Shown here one piece after another: positions 40,317 through 49,360 of a stretch of 64,000 nt of DNA (position 1 is the first letter of the stretch; each line of letters begins with the position of its first letter). The notes under the pieces were generated by a model, which had not been told where the DNA came from, did not search any database, and saw only the letters and a list, made by a program, of their open reading frames with translations. Source of the stretch: CAWDXG01 sp963822115. GTDB taxonomy: Bacteria > Myxococcota_A > Polyangia > Polyangiales > Polyangiaceae. The translations under genes were made by a program, and so were the position numbers. Location: the NCBI GenBank assembly GCA_963822115.1, contig CAWGGM010000008.1:744001-808000 (forward strand), in the 5' to 3' direction.

Positions 40317-40628
40317 TCAGGCGCGAATACGGCTCGCCCAGTATCCAGGACGCTGTCGAGGATGCATGTATGCAAGGACGTGCACGATGTCGTCCACGGC
40401 AATGAACACGACAAGATGAGGGAAGCGCCCCACTGCGTGAGCGCAACGCACACCTTCGACGCCGCCAAACGCAGGAAACTCGTGCGGCGCGCGCCGCACG
40501 TCATCCGTCCGGCTGCGCATCTCGGCCAGGAAGTCGTGGCCGAGGCCGGCGACAGCCTCTTCGTAGCGAATCGCTGCCTCCTCGAGCTCCGCCTCGGCTT
40601 CGGGCTCGATGACGAGCCGACGTGTCAT
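40317..40628 (-). CDS. RelE/ParE-family toxin
   Basis: A 103-residue toxin starting RRLVIEPEAEAELEEAAIRYEE, the normal N-terminal helix pair of ParE/RelE proteins. It ends with VHVLAYMHPRQRPGYWASR, the usual strand plus GYW-R motif. It appears full length. The ATG overlaps the antitoxin stop (ATGA). A decayed copy of the same locus is at 51822-52225. Target (gyrase or mRNA) cannot be told from sequence. Confidence 0.85.
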   Translation of the reverse strand: MTRRLVIEPEAEAELEEAAIRYEEAVAGLGHDFLAEMRSRTDDVRRAPHEFPAFGGVEGVRCAHAVGRFPHLVVFIAVDDIVHVLAYMHPRQRPGYWASRIRA

Positions 40629-40855
40629 CGCGACGGGAGCTTGCGCTCGAGACGATCGAATACCTCGTCCGCGGGCCGGCCCTGCGACACGCCTCCACGC
40701 ACGCGGGCGGCGCGGCGCGCGATCTCTGCCTCCCACTCGTCAGCGAGCTGGGCGGTGGAAGCCGCCGGCGCGATGGCGTCCACGACGACACGCCGCTCTT
40801 CCTCCGAAAGACCGGAGGCGAGCTCGATGATCTTCTGGACAGCGACACTGGCCAT
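40625..40855 (-). CDS. Antitoxin of the ParE-type toxin
   Basis: A 76-residue small acidic/helical protein (ASVAVQKIIELASGLSEEERRVVVDAI, then LERKLPSR at the end) in the antitoxin position. Its stop overlaps the toxin start. The LSEEERRxVVDAI segment is like other addiction-module antitoxins. The ATG at 40855 is taken as start; an upstream in-frame start would add 18 non-conserved residues. Confidence 0.8.
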   Translation of the reverse strand: MASVAVQKIIELASGLSEEERRVVVDAIAPAASTAQLADEWEAEIARRAARVRGGVSQGRPADEVFDRLERKLPSR

Positions 40856-40955
40856 GCCGTGATCGTATCGCTGCGAATGGCGATGTCCAGTTCGGGAGTC
40901 GCGTCCCACGAAAGCGGGGACGATCCGGAGCCGGTCGCGCCAGGTACAGCACGGA

Positions 40956-41156
40956 TTACGGGAACGTCCGGAGCAACGCGCGCCTGACGCCGTGTTCGAT
41001 CACGGGATACGCGAGCGGGCTCTCTTGAACCTTCTCGAGCCACTCCCGTACCGCGGTCAGGAACCGCTCGCCCAAGCCTGCGCGTTGATCTTCGTACCAG
41101 TCGTAGGCGTCGGCGATGTCGAGCTCTGCTTCCGGCTCGACGACGAGGGGCGTCAT
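40956..41156 (-). pseudogene. ParE-type toxin truncated by a nonsense codon
   Basis: 66 residues of a ParE toxin (LVVEPEAELDIADAYDWYEDQRAGLGERFL, then PLAYPVIEHGVRRALLRTFP). The normal continuation is FPY-x-(V/I)-xY, and here the Tyr position is TAA. Just beyond it SVLYLA still matches for a few residues, then homology ends. The toxin therefore has both a nonsense mutation and a 3' deletion and is very probably dead. Its ATG overlaps the upstream antitoxin's stop. Confidence 0.75.
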
Positions 41157-41343
41157 CGGCCGCGGCGGCGGATTCGTGCCTCAACGTCCGCCCACGGACT
41201 GCCGATGGAGCCGTCGGCGTTCACGCGCTCGACGCGGCGGCGGAGCTCCTCGCGCTGTTCGGGCGTCAGCGGAACGTCTTGCGGCGCCAGACTATCCCAG
41301 AGCTCGCCGATCAAATCGAGCCGCGCCGCGGGCGAGGGCCCCG
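41153..41343 (-). pseudogene. Addiction-module antitoxin lacking its N-terminus
   Basis: The frame ending at 41153 encodes RLDLIGELWDSLAPQDVPLTPEQREELRRR then SPWADVEARIRRRGR, a typical antitoxin of the ParE-partner type. There is no start codon close to the conserved region. Upstream, the frame runs into the 120-base direct repeat at 41344-41463, which seems to have replaced the 5' end. Translation could start inside the repeat (ATG at 41410), giving a chimeric 85-residue protein. Confidence 0.6.
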
Positions 41344-41463
41344 GTCCACGGCCCGCTGCGCGCCGTCCTCGGCCTTCCCTGCTCGCGGGCCATAGTCCTC
41401 GGCGGCGCAAGCTGCGCGACGCGGGAACAATCCTGACGGAAGTGGCTTGCCTGCGGAGGCCCG
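41344..41463 (+). repeat. 120-base direct repeat, left copy
   Basis: Matches 42426-42545 over 120 bases with one difference that I can see (TGACGG versus TGAAGG). The two copies bracket one complete gene (41558-42358). The left copy truncates an antitoxin gene. No integron attC core site (GTTRRRY) was found. Confidence 0.85.
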
Positions 41464-41557
41464 CTGCGCTGCGAAGGCCTGCGGGCGGCGCTTCGCTGGG
41501 GGAGGCGGCTGCCAGCGCTCATTGACGTGGTTGCCTCATGGGTGGAGCCTGGGGGGC

Positions 41558-42358
41558 ATGTCGGGGGAACTCCGGAGCAACCTGCTCCTTGCCGGCGGCG
41601 GGTTGCTCGTCGTCGTGCTCGCCTTCGCCGTCTTCGGCCTTGTTCTGAACCGCCACGACAAGGACGCGAAACGCACTCGATGCCAGCACGACATCGCGAC
41701 GGCCAGCTCCGCGCTCGCCCTCCACAACCCAGCCTCCGCCCGAACCCAGCTCCAGAAGGCACAGCCCGACTGCACGGGAGCCGACGGTGCCGCGCTGCAG
41801 GCGATGTACCAGCGTCTGGCCCGGGAGGAGGCGGCAGCATCGCGCCGCGCGCAGCAGAAGGCCCGGGCGGAACAGCTAGCCGCGCTCCAGGAACAACAGC
41901 GCATCAACCACATGTCCGTCGCCGACGCCGCGAAGGAGTGGCGCCGCCTGATGACCGATACGACGCAGGAACTCAGCCCTGCCATGCCGCGCCTCGCGGG
42001 CTGGAGCCAGTTCCACATGACCTGGCGCGGACTCCAGGCGGTGCCGAAGACCTCCTACGGCATGTTCATGAAGGACAGCAGCAGCCAGCGCGGCAAGCGC
42101 GTGTGCGTCCGCGGCACGATCGCGCAGATCCGCAGCGACGTTCCCGGCTACAGCGGCATCCTCGGCAACGTCTGGAAGAACCAGACCATCGCCTTCATCG
42201 CCCTGGGCGACACCGGCGAGCTCGTCGCCCAGAGCACCGCCCGCTTCTGCGGCATCGCCGTCGGCCGCTACACCTACAGCACGCTCTCGGGCGGCACGAA
42301 CGAGGCGATCCAGGCGGTGGGGATGTTCGATCTGGCGGCGAATAGGCACGGCGGGTAG
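41558..42358 (+). CDS. Membrane-anchored hypothetical protein between direct repeats
   Basis: A 266-residue protein. A membrane helix (LLLAGGGLLVVVLAFAVFGLVL, about residues 9-30) is followed by a region of charged, Gln/Ala-rich helix with coiled-coil character (about 55-125). The C-terminal domain contains KRVCVRGTIAQIRSD and FIALGDTGELVAQSTARFCGI. That region looks like a small beta domain resembling OB-fold or DUF-type periplasmic modules. I recognise no family. GGGGGG precedes the ATG at 41558. It is the only gene between the two 120-base repeats, so it may have moved with them. Confidence 0.7.
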   Translation: MSGELRSNLLLAGGGLLVVVLAFAVFGLVLNRHDKDAKRTRCQHDIATASSALALHNPASARTQLQKAQPDCTGADGAALQAMYQRLAREEAAASRRAQQKARAEQLAALQEQQRINHMSVADAAKEWRRLMTDTTQELSPAMPRLAGWSQFHMTWRGLQAVPKTSYGMFMKDSSSQRGKRVCVRGTIAQIRSDVPGYSGILGNVWKNQTIAFIALGDTGELVAQSTARFCGIAVGRYTYSTLSGGTNEAIQAVGMFDLAANRHGG

Positions 42359-42425
42359 TCGTCAGAAGCCTGCAGGCTCTGCCCGGTCGCTGTGCCGAGC
42401 GCCTGCGCAGCAGGCCAGGGCCGCA

Positions 42426-42545
42426 GTCCACGGCCCGCTGCGCGCCGTCCTCGGCCTTCCCTGCTCGCGGGCCATAGTCCTCGGCGGCGCAAGCTGCGCG
42501 ACGCGGGAACAATCCTGAAGGAAGTGGCTTGCCTGCGGAGGCCCG
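42426..42545 (+). repeat. 120-base direct repeat, right copy
   Basis: Partner of 41344-41463. It is followed by about 100 bases without a gene, then the stop of the TOPRIM-like gene at 42648. Confidence 0.85.
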
Positions 42546-42647
42546 GCCTTCGTTGGACCCTTACACCGCGGCAGCGATCGCCCAACCACGAACCACCGCT
42601 GTCAGGTCGCGCGGCTTGTTGGCGGCATCGCCGTCAACGCAACCCTG

Positions 42648-43247
42648 CTAACCAGGGCCGTACGGATATCGCTCCGCCAAAGTCTGCTGAAAGTGCTGGA
42701 AGGCGGGCAATTGCTCCAGAGGCGCGTAGTCCGTGATCAATTCCGCAACATTTACGCGACGGGCAGTCAATGAAGACAAGAACTTCTTTCGCCGCCGCCC
42801 GGTAGGGCTTCCCGCAGCGAGCAGGAGAAGCTCCTCAAGTGTTTCCTTTGGATTCGAAAGACTTTCCAGATCCTGTAGACGAGGAATCGAGATGGTTGCC
42901 TGGGGTTGATCGGCCGCGCGTGAGATGGCGGCGGCATCAATGAGGAGCCAAGCCTCCGTCATCCGGACAGGCACCACCGGGACAACATCTTTGCGAAGTA
43001 CGCCTTCGAATTCGGTGAGTCGGGAAGCGAGCGATTCGGTCTCGGCATCTCGATGGACGAACACGAGCATCGCGGCCGAGTCCAAGTCCCGCAGGAAGTC
43101 AGACAGGCTGCCCTGTCGCTTGACGAAGTCGGGCTCAAGCAGGTCCACACCAGGATCATGACGATGAATGGCCCACCGTAGGATGGGTAGGAGAGCGCGA
43201 TCCGTGCCCCCATCCCCCACAACCGAATAGAGAAGCTGACGCGTCAT
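42648..43247 (-). CDS. TOPRIM-like partner of the AAA ATPase
   Basis: A 199-residue protein. The start LLYSVVGDGGTDRALLPILRW and the later LVFVHRDAET are placed like the two acidic motifs of TOPRIM-type nucleases found beside OLD/AAA ATPases (DUF4276-like), with Asp in place of the usual Glu. A conserved VVPVRMTEAWLLID follows. The ATG overlaps the stop of the ATPase gene (ATGA), so both are made together. ATPase plus TOPRIM-like pairs are a recurring anti-phage layout. A nuclease effector role is inference. Base composition is less GC-extreme than the neighbours. Confidence 0.65.
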   Translation of the reverse strand: MTRQLLYSVVGDGGTDRALLPILRWAIHRHDPGVDLLEPDFVKRQGSLSDFLRDLDSAAMLVFVHRDAETESLASRLTEFEGVLRKDVVPVVPVRMTEAWLLIDAAAISRAADQPQATISIPRLQDLESLSNPKETLEELLLLAAGSPTGRRRKKFLSSLTARRVNVAELITDYAPLEQLPAFQHFQQTLAERYPYGPG

Positions 43248-44605
43248 GTCGCAGTGCCAAAGTCGAGGCTCAACTGATGCAAGTGGGGCGCTGGTGGGGA
43301 GCCACCAATGAACTGCTCGACGGCGGAGCGCGGCTTGGCTGGCGCCGCGCCAGGTGTGTCAGCTCGCCAAGTGCCCTCGACCGGGCGGAAGACGCTATGC
43401 GTCGCGCCTCCGGCGCGTTCTGCGCGTTCTGCAATTACTAGATCTCCGAACGGTATCTGACGAGCGACCTCCGGAGAGTGGGTGTTTAGAATGATTTGCC
43501 GCAGCGGGTTATCGTCATCTACCGGCTCTTCTGTGTCGACCGCGTAATCCCGCAGAAGCCTAATCAGATCAGGGATGCGGGCTGGGTACATGCCGTTCTC
43601 CGGCTCTTCGACACAGAGAACACCGCGGTCATCGACATCGACCAACATCAGGGCCAGGGCGACGTAGCGAAGTGTGCCATCCGAGAGCGAGCGCCCGAAA
43701 AGCCAGTTCTCGACTCCCCGTACACGAGCTCGGAGAACAACCTGATGCCGCGGTTCATCAGGGATTGCTTCGAGCTCAATCACATCGCTGTTCAGCTCGC
43801 GTAGTCGGTTCGCGACCTCTATGGCAGCCTCTGGTCTGGCAGCAGCTAGGGCATATAGCGTCGCAGCCAAGTGCCCACCCGACGCAGACACGTGAGGTCG
43901 GGCCGAACGAGCGTCGGGGGATCGCATGGAGCTTGGCTCCAGATGCAGCAGGCGCCAGGACGTCATCTCGCGCTTTGCTGCCAGCACAGTGGGATAGTCG
44001 GCGGTATTGGTACCACCGACCACGGTGAGTGGAGACGTGCCCACTGGAGCCGGACGCCCACGGCTTCCGCCGTCGCCGTGAAGCATGATCCTGTCTTCGC
44101 TGGTGGAGATCAATGGGCCGCCACGGCGCGATCCGATGGCAACCGAACCGCGAAAGGCGGAACTTGACGGGAACGTCACAAACTCTCCGTAGTCCCCGAG
44201 TTTGGCGTGGGAGAGGTGCTCTTGGTCGACAAGGAGGCGGTCTGAGCCCTCATCATAGCGAAGGACGACACGGTAACTGAGCAGGGTTGTGGACGGGGCG
44301 ACCTCTATGCCGAAGTCATCCGCAACCTTGGACGGCACAATCATGTCGGCCGCAAGCTCGATCCTGCGAGTGCGGTCGCGTCCGTGAACGAGGTCGAGTG
44401 GCGAGTGACTACCATCGCTGGCTCGCCGGACTTCGATCGATGCGCGGTGAATGTCCCTATCGGCCAGGAGGCTCAGGAAGTGGATGGCGTCAAACAGGTT
44501 GCTCTTGCCTGCGCCGTTTCGCCCGATGATGCACGTGAGCGGGCCAAAGCGGAGCTGCGCGTGCTCGATGCTCTTGAAGTTTTTGACCGTGAGGGACACA
44601 AGCAT
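43244..44605 (-). CDS. AAA-family ATPase (AAA_21/OLD-like)
   Basis: A 453-residue SMC/ABC-like ATPase. Walker A is GRNGAGKSN (about residues 29-37), directly after the KNFKSIEHAQLRFGPLTCII opening typical of AAA_15/AAA_21 proteins. LSDGTLRYVALALML is the signature region, LCVEEPENGMYP is Walker B, and NTHSPEVARQIPFGDLVIAE holds the switch His. Motifs are intact. The enzyme probably acts with the TOPRIM-like protein encoded by the overlapping gene, as in RloAB/PARIS/OLD-type defence pairs. Exact type not assigned. About 370 bases upstream are free of genes. Confidence 0.88.
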   Translation of the reverse strand: MLVSLTVKNFKSIEHAQLRFGPLTCIIGRNGAGKSNLFDAIHFLSLLADRDIHRASIEVRRASDGSHSPLDLVHGRDRTRRIELAADMIVPSKVADDFGIEVAPSTTLLSYRVVLRYDEGSDRLLVDQEHLSHAKLGDYGEFVTFPSSSAFRGSVAIGSRRGGPLISTSEDRIMLHGDGGSRGRPAPVGTSPLTVVGGTNTADYPTVLAAKREMTSWRLLHLEPSSMRSPDARSARPHVSASGGHLAATLYALAAARPEAAIEVANRLRELNSDVIELEAIPDEPRHQVVLRARVRGVENWLFGRSLSDGTLRYVALALMLVDVDDRGVLCVEEPENGMYPARIPDLIRLLRDYAVDTEEPVDDDNPLRQIILNTHSPEVARQIPFGDLVIAERAERAGGATHSVFRPVEGTWRADTPGAAPAKPRSAVEQFIGGSPPAPHLHQLSLDFGTAT

Positions 44606-44973
44606 TTGACGCCTCCACTACGCTCGCTGGCCTACCACACAACAACGCATGGTGAACGCTGTTCCGACGGCACTGCTTGGCGGGCCAGGCCTACCCAGGA
44701 CGCCAAACACTTCTCGACCGAAGTGCCAACAGCCGAGCCCGGGGTAGCTCAAGTGAGTCATCCCTGTATGCCCAGCGTCACTTCCTACCCCGACCCAGAA
44801 CCTGGCTGGACCCTACCACAAGCGCGGCAGTCAACTGCCAAGAGAACCGACAAATGCTGGCCGAGAACGACGCCCCGCGGGTCGGGATCACGCGCAGAGA
44901 AAAGGAGTGGGTCGATGGAGGAGCGTAGCTCGGAAGCGCGGTTGCGCGCGAGCATTGGCTCCGGCAACTCGCG
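44606..44973. other. Noncoding stretch upstream of the ATPase
   Basis: About 370 bases with no gene that I can support. It probably holds the promoter of the minus-strand ATPase pair and ends where the truncated nuclease-like fragment begins. Lower GC than most of the window. Confidence 0.5.
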
Positions 44974-45440
44974 ATCCGGCCCTCGCCGAGCGGCTGACGT
45001 TCCTGTTCCGCTGGGACCGGGTGTCGCGCACCGAGCTGGCTTCGGACATCACCTACGACCGCTCGCACATCGCCGACCGGCTCTTCACCGACCGCGCCGA
45101 CTTCGCCAGCGCGTTCCGCACCAGGCCGCGCTGGCGAAGTGGAAGACGCGCGTCGCGGAGGCGGAGAAGGCGGGCAAGAAGAAGCCCGGCAAGCCGCCGA
45201 TCGAGCTGCCGGAGTTCGTGACGTTCATCCGCACCCCGCTCTGCGCGTCGTTCCACATCGACGCCAAGCCGGAGCCACTCGAGTTCATCGCGATCGCGGC
45301 GCACCTGCTCTACGGCACGAGCAAGGTCGAGCGGCAGTGGGAGTTCGACGCGCTGATGGGCTGGGTGCTCGAGCGCGCCCGCCACGCCGACCGCATGTAC
45401 TACCCGGACATGCTCGTGCTCGGCAACATGAACCTGTTCT
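44974..45440 (+). pseudogene. Endonuclease/exonuclease/phosphatase-like gene, fragment A
   Basis: Middle part of a family found four times here. It encodes LAERLTFLFRWDRVSRTELA then HIADRLFTDRADFASAFR. A few bases are lost near 45122, shifting frame, and then comes PLCASFHIDAKPEPLEFIAI through MLVLGNMNLFFEG. The GDMN metal motif of the family is GNMN here. Both ends are missing. It is nearly identical in DNA to 48640-49090. Downstream sequence (45441-45581) is unrelated, followed by a helicase-tail repeat. Confidence 0.75.
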
Positions 45441-45581
45441 TCGAAGGGAGCTGGGACTGCTCGGCGGCGATCCGGTCCCAGAGCGCGGCAACCTAGTCCA
45501 GCTTCTCCTCGGGCGTCAGCTCGGAACCAGCCGTCCGCAACGGGGGCAGCCGCAAGTGCCGGAACGCCGCCTACCCACCCC

Positions 45582-45760
45582 GCGAAAGCCCCCGATGCAA
45601 CCGCACCAACGACCTCACCGCGCCCCGCTCACGTGCAGCCGGATGCGCCGCGCCGCCTGGATGTCGCGGCGCAGCTGGTCGATGTCGTCGACCTCGGCGA
45701 GCGCTAGCGGATAGCGACGTCCGCGCACCGAGCGGGCGTCCAGAACAGATAGGCATCTGC
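45582..45760 (-). repeat. Helicase 3'-tail repeat, copy 3
   Basis: Reverse-strand translation gives RGRRYPLALAEVDDIDQLRR then DIQAARRIRLHVSGAR, and later SLVRLHRGLSRG. This is the end of the HIT-PLD-helicase (RGRSYPIELASVDDIDRLRR, SLVRLHRGLSRG). About 150 bases are preserved with small deletions and no helicase body. Same orientation as the other two copies. Confidence 0.75.
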
Positions 45761-45774
45761 TACCATGGCGGGAC

Positions 45775-46962
45775 GTGGCCGAGCGATCTACGCAGGTTGG
45801 TCTGCACGATGGGATGCACGTATTCGTCGACGAGTACGGCGACACCAAAGCTGACACCTCGAAGGGAGGCACGAGCAAGTTCTTCATCCTTGCTGCAGTT
45901 GTTGTTCCCGACGGTGAGGTTGCGTCGGCAAGGGCCGGAGCCGAAGTCCTGAGAAAGAAGTTCTTCCAGACCGGAGAAATGAAGTCTTCCAACGTCGGTC
46001 GCGACGACACGCGCCGCCTGCGGATCCTCCAAGAAGTGAAGGAGTTGCCGGTCAGCGTCTTTGCGCTCGCTGTCGACAAGAGGGAAATCATCCAGGACAG
46101 CGGACTAGGCTTCAAGCGAAGCTTCTTCAAGTACATCAACGCACGTCTCTACGAGTGGCTGTACCGCCACTTCGAGCGAGTGTCGGTCATCGCGGACGAG
46201 CACGGCGGTGCTGATTTCATGGAAGAAGTTCGGCGCTATCTCGAGAAGAAGTTCCAGCCCGGACTGTTCGCTCGCCGCACCTTCGACTTCGTGCCCAGCC
46301 AAACCGAGCCCCTCGTCCAGGTCGCGGACCTCGTTGCAGGTTCTCTGGCTCGGGCGTTCGACCCGGAGAAGTTGTCGCCTCAGAGCACGGAGATTCTGCA
46401 AGAAGTGGCGGACGTTTCCATCGACATAGAGATTTGGCCACCTCGTCTGACGCCTCGCCCGCAGAAGACTACTGCACCGCAGGCCTCGCCATCCGACGAG
46501 ACCGTCAGAAGGCACTGCTTGCGGCAAGCGGCTCTGTTTCTGGAACAGCACTCCAGTGAGGACGACAACGCAGACCGTGAGGCCCGAGCCGTGCTGCAAT
46601 ACATTCTCTTTCAGACGAATGCGCTGGAGCGGGAATTCGTTCATGGCGGCGAGATACGGGGCCACTTGGCGAGGATGGGCCTGGCGCTCGACGAACGCCA
46701 GTTCCAGGCAGCGGTCGCCCGACTACGGGACCAGAACGTGATTCTCGCGAGCGGCGCGCAAGGCTATCGTGTTCCAACCCGCGCCGCCGACCTGCAGCCA
46801 TTCTTGGACCACGCGCACAGCATCGTGGTTCCAATGCTCGCAAGGGTGAAGCGCGCGCGTGACGAGCTACACGCCGCGAGTTTCGGCAATATCGATATTC
46901 TCGATGACTGGGATGTTCTTCGAGAACTGCTCGAAAGGCTCGACGCCGCTCGCGTGAGCTGA
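45775..46962 (+). CDS. DUF3800-domain protein
   Basis: A 395-residue protein. The N-terminal domain (about 12-215) is DUF3800: MHVFVDEYGDTKADTS, FFILAAVVV, GEMKSSNV, VSVIADEHGG and EPLVQVADLVAGSLAR. The family has an RNase H-like fold and is often found in defence and mobile regions. The remaining 180 residues form a helical domain with a winged-helix look (FLEQHSSEDDNADREARAVL, HLARMGLALDERQFQAAVARL), perhaps regulatory. GTG at 45775 is used; ATG at 45814 starts right at the fold and is an alternative. Codon use is less GC-biased than neighbours, suggesting transfer. Confidence 0.8.
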   Translation: MAERSTQVGLHDGMHVFVDEYGDTKADTSKGGTSKFFILAAVVVPDGEVASARAGAEVLRKKFFQTGEMKSSNVGRDDTRRLRILQEVKELPVSVFALAVDKREIIQDSGLGFKRSFFKYINARLYEWLYRHFERVSVIADEHGGADFMEEVRRYLEKKFQPGLFARRTFDFVPSQTEPLVQVADLVAGSLARAFDPEKLSPQSTEILQEVADVSIDIEIWPPRLTPRPQKTTAPQASPSDETVRRHCLRQAALFLEQHSSEDDNADREARAVLQYILFQTNALEREFVHGGEIRGHLARMGLALDERQFQAAVARLRDQNVILASGAQGYRVPTRAADLQPFLDHAHSIVVPMLARVKRARDELHAASFGNIDILDDWDVLRELLERLDAARVS

Positions 46963-46977
46963 CCGAAGTCCGAGCCC

Positions 46978-47982
46978 TCACGGTAGGGCATGGGGAGCGC
47001 CGTCCGTCCAGACGTTGATGGTGCCGAAGCGGTCCTCAAGCTTGCTGAGGAGAGCGGCGCTTGGTTGCGGGTCGGCCAGTATGGCGCGCGCGCCGGACGG
47101 CACCGCCTCGACAAGTTCATCAATTTCTGCGCGGTCGCAATCCCAATAGGATATCCCCACGATGACGAGATGCGTCGCGCGGCCCGCGGCGCCTCTCCAC
47201 GCCGCGCGGCAGCGGCGTACCCACTGCAGCTGACGGTAGGCTGAAGGTTCTGCCGGTAGCACAATTGGCAGCACGAGGCGGGGCTGAAGGGCTTCGTCGA
47301 GGCTGATGCGTCGAAGCATCTCCCATGTAACGTCCGGGCTTTCCACGTAGAGCTGCAGCGGATACTCGGCCGGCAATGGCTTGCCGCCGTCCCTATCGGT
47401 TGCTGCGATTCCGCCGACCAAGAAGTCAATGGATCCGTGGGGCTTGAAGACATGAGTGCCGGAGTTTCTGTCGTTCGGTAGGTAGGTGTGGTGCCGGACA
47501 CGGGCGGAGCGCAGCGCTTCTTCCAGCACCATGTCGTAGTTGAACGAAGCCACGTTGCTCACGTGCTTCCCATACGAGCGTAGCCACGAGAGCCACGCCC
47601 ATCGAGAGGAGTCTCCTCCCTGCGCCGCCAGCTGGAACCGAACGTAGGCGTTGGCCAAGTAGTGCCTTGCTTCGACAATTCTTTCGTCCAGGGGCAGGCG
47701 CCCGGCAGTTGGGCTTCCGGACGCCGCGCCCGCTTTCGCGATCGCCTGACGGTAGAGTTCGGCGAAGAGTTCGAAGTCCGACGCACCTGGGAGGGTCGAG
47801 CGAATTGTTCGAATCGCGTCCGCGAACACCGGCAAATTGGTGAGCAGCGGTTCGGAAGGCTTACCCGGTGTCGGTATGGTCCACCCCAGCGGATGGCTCG
47901 GATGCCATGGCCTGAGTGTTGGGTTATTGTGCTCTCGCAGGCTCAGCGACAGGCCGTTGCCTACGATCATGCTTATCCGCAT
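46978..47982 (-). CDS. SIR2-like domain protein
   Basis: A 334-residue protein starting MRISMIVGNGLSLSL. The glycine-rich GNGLS plus later VASFNYDMVLEEAL, HVFKPHGSIDFLVGG and HLVIVGISYWDCDRAEIDEL fit the SIR2-like family used as NAD+-hydrolysing effectors in several anti-phage systems. No second domain or partner gene is adjacent: the nearest neighbour is the convergent DUF3800 gene, with 15 bases between stops. Stand-alone SIR2 defence genes are known. NADase activity is inferred. Lower GC than the surrounding repeats. Confidence 0.7.
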   Translation of the reverse strand: MRISMIVGNGLSLSLREHNNPTLRPWHPSHPLGWTIPTPGKPSEPLLTNLPVFADAIRTIRSTLPGASDFELFAELYRQAIAKAGAASGSPTAGRLPLDERIVEARHYLANAYVRFQLAAQGGDSSRWAWLSWLRSYGKHVSNVASFNYDMVLEEALRSARVRHHTYLPNDRNSGTHVFKPHGSIDFLVGGIAATDRDGGKPLPAEYPLQLYVESPDVTWEMLRRISLDEALQPRLVLPIVLPAEPSAYRQLQWVRRCRAAWRGAAGRATHLVIVGISYWDCDRAEIDELVEAVPSGARAILADPQPSAALLSKLEDRFGTINVWTDGAPHALP

Positions 47983-48309
47983 CGACGCGAGAGCACTCTA
48001 CTCCATACGAGCGAGCTGCGGGGAAGTGGTATCCCCAACAGCGTTAGCCCCGGGCGCTGACGCGGCCGAGAGGCATTCGGACGACAACGCCGTTCGGGAG
48101 ATTCCGTCATGTCCGCCCTTCCGAGACCCGGGGAGGGCGGCATGCGCGATGTTGCGCCGCGTCAAGGGCAACACGATAGACACTCTCTCCAACACGACCG
48201 CGTCGTCCGCGCGCGACGCCGTGGACACCTCCGTCCGGGCCTGCTCTTCTCCTCCCCAGGGAATCCGCGCGCCGATGCAGGCGCGCCTATCGGGAAAGGG
48301 GAACGAGGG
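47983..48309. other. Noncoding stretch before nuclease-like fragment B
   Basis: About 330 bases upstream of both the SIR2-like gene (minus) and the ATG at 48310 (plus). No coding features that I trust. Confidence 0.5.
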
Positions 48310-49115
48310 ATGGCGAAGCACTTCACGCCTGCGGAGTGGACGAAGATCAACGCCTACATGGCGCACCACGCACACAGCTACGGCCTGCCCGCCCGGCGCA
48401 GGGACTCGGTCGTGCTCGGCTCGTACAACATCCGCAAGCTCGGGGCGGTGAAGAACCGGAGTGCGGGGGCCTGGGCGTTTCTGGCGAAGATCTGCGAGCG
48501 GTTCGATCTGTTGGCGATCCAGGAGACGCAGGACGATCTATCGGGGCTCCGGCATCTGAAGGACTCGCTGGGGTCGAAGTACGGGCTGGTGGTGTCGGAT
48601 ACGACGGGGAAGTATCCGGGCGATCCGTCCGGGCTGACGGAGCGGCTGACGTTCCTGTTCCGCTGGGACCGGGTGTCGCGCACCGAGCTGGCGTCGGACA
48701 TCACCTACGACCGCTCGCACATCGCCGACCGGCTGTTCACCGACCGCGCCGACTTCGCCAGCGCGTTCCGCAAGCACCAGGCCGAGCTGGCGAAGTGGAA
48801 GACGCGCGTCGCGGCAGCGGAGAAGGCGGGCAAGAAGAAGCCCGGCAAGCCCCCAATCGAGCTGCCGGAGTTCGTGACGTTCATCCGCACGCCGCTCTGC
48901 GCGTCGTTCCACATCGACGCCAAGCCCGAGCCGCTCGAGTTCATCGCGATCGCGGCGCACCTGCTCTACGGCACGAGCAAGGTCGAGCGGCAGTGGGAGT
49001 TCGACGCGCTGATGGGCTGGGTGCTCGAGCGCGCCCGCCACGCCGACCGCATGTACTACCCGGACATGCTCGTGCTCGGCGACATGAACCGCCGAACTCT
49101 ACCTGCCCTTCCTCG
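48310..49115 (+). pseudogene. Endonuclease/exonuclease/phosphatase-like gene, fragment B
   Basis: The best-preserved 5' part of the family. From ATG 48310 it encodes AKHFTPAEWTKINAYMAHHA, DSVVLGSYNIRKLGAVKNRS, then FDLLAIQETQDDLSGLRHLK. The catalytic-type N and QE motifs of EEP-fold nucleases or phosphatases are visible. It continues in one frame for 260 codons to MLVLGDMN. It then jumps to AELYLPFLE, skipping about 40 codons present in fragment D, and ends. Not a complete enzyme; a protein of 260 residues could still be translated into unrelated sequence. Confidence 0.8.
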
Positions 49116-49360
49116 AAGTGCACTCGGCCAGGAGCGGCGAGGGAGCCCCGCAACCCATCGGCGCCTTGACGTCGCTGCCCACCCGGTACTTGCTCGCCGC
49201 GGAGGGACGACGAGTGCTCCGGAGCTGGGGGATTCCGATCGAGGAGCTGGCCCTGTCGAAGTCAATCGAAGCGCTCGGCGGCCGGGCATCACGACGACGG
49301 TTCCGGTCCGCGGGGCACCCGGCACTTGCTTCGCGCGCCTTCATGCCGCACACCCGGGCC

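Noticed and set aside
41344..42545. Integron-type attC sites for the 120-base repeats
   Set aside because: No GTTRRRY core site and no convincing overall palindrome; no integrase gene in the window.
47780..47810. TTCGAATC box suggesting a tRNA T-arm
   Set aside because: It lies within the SIR2-like coding sequence and no cloverleaf could be built around it.
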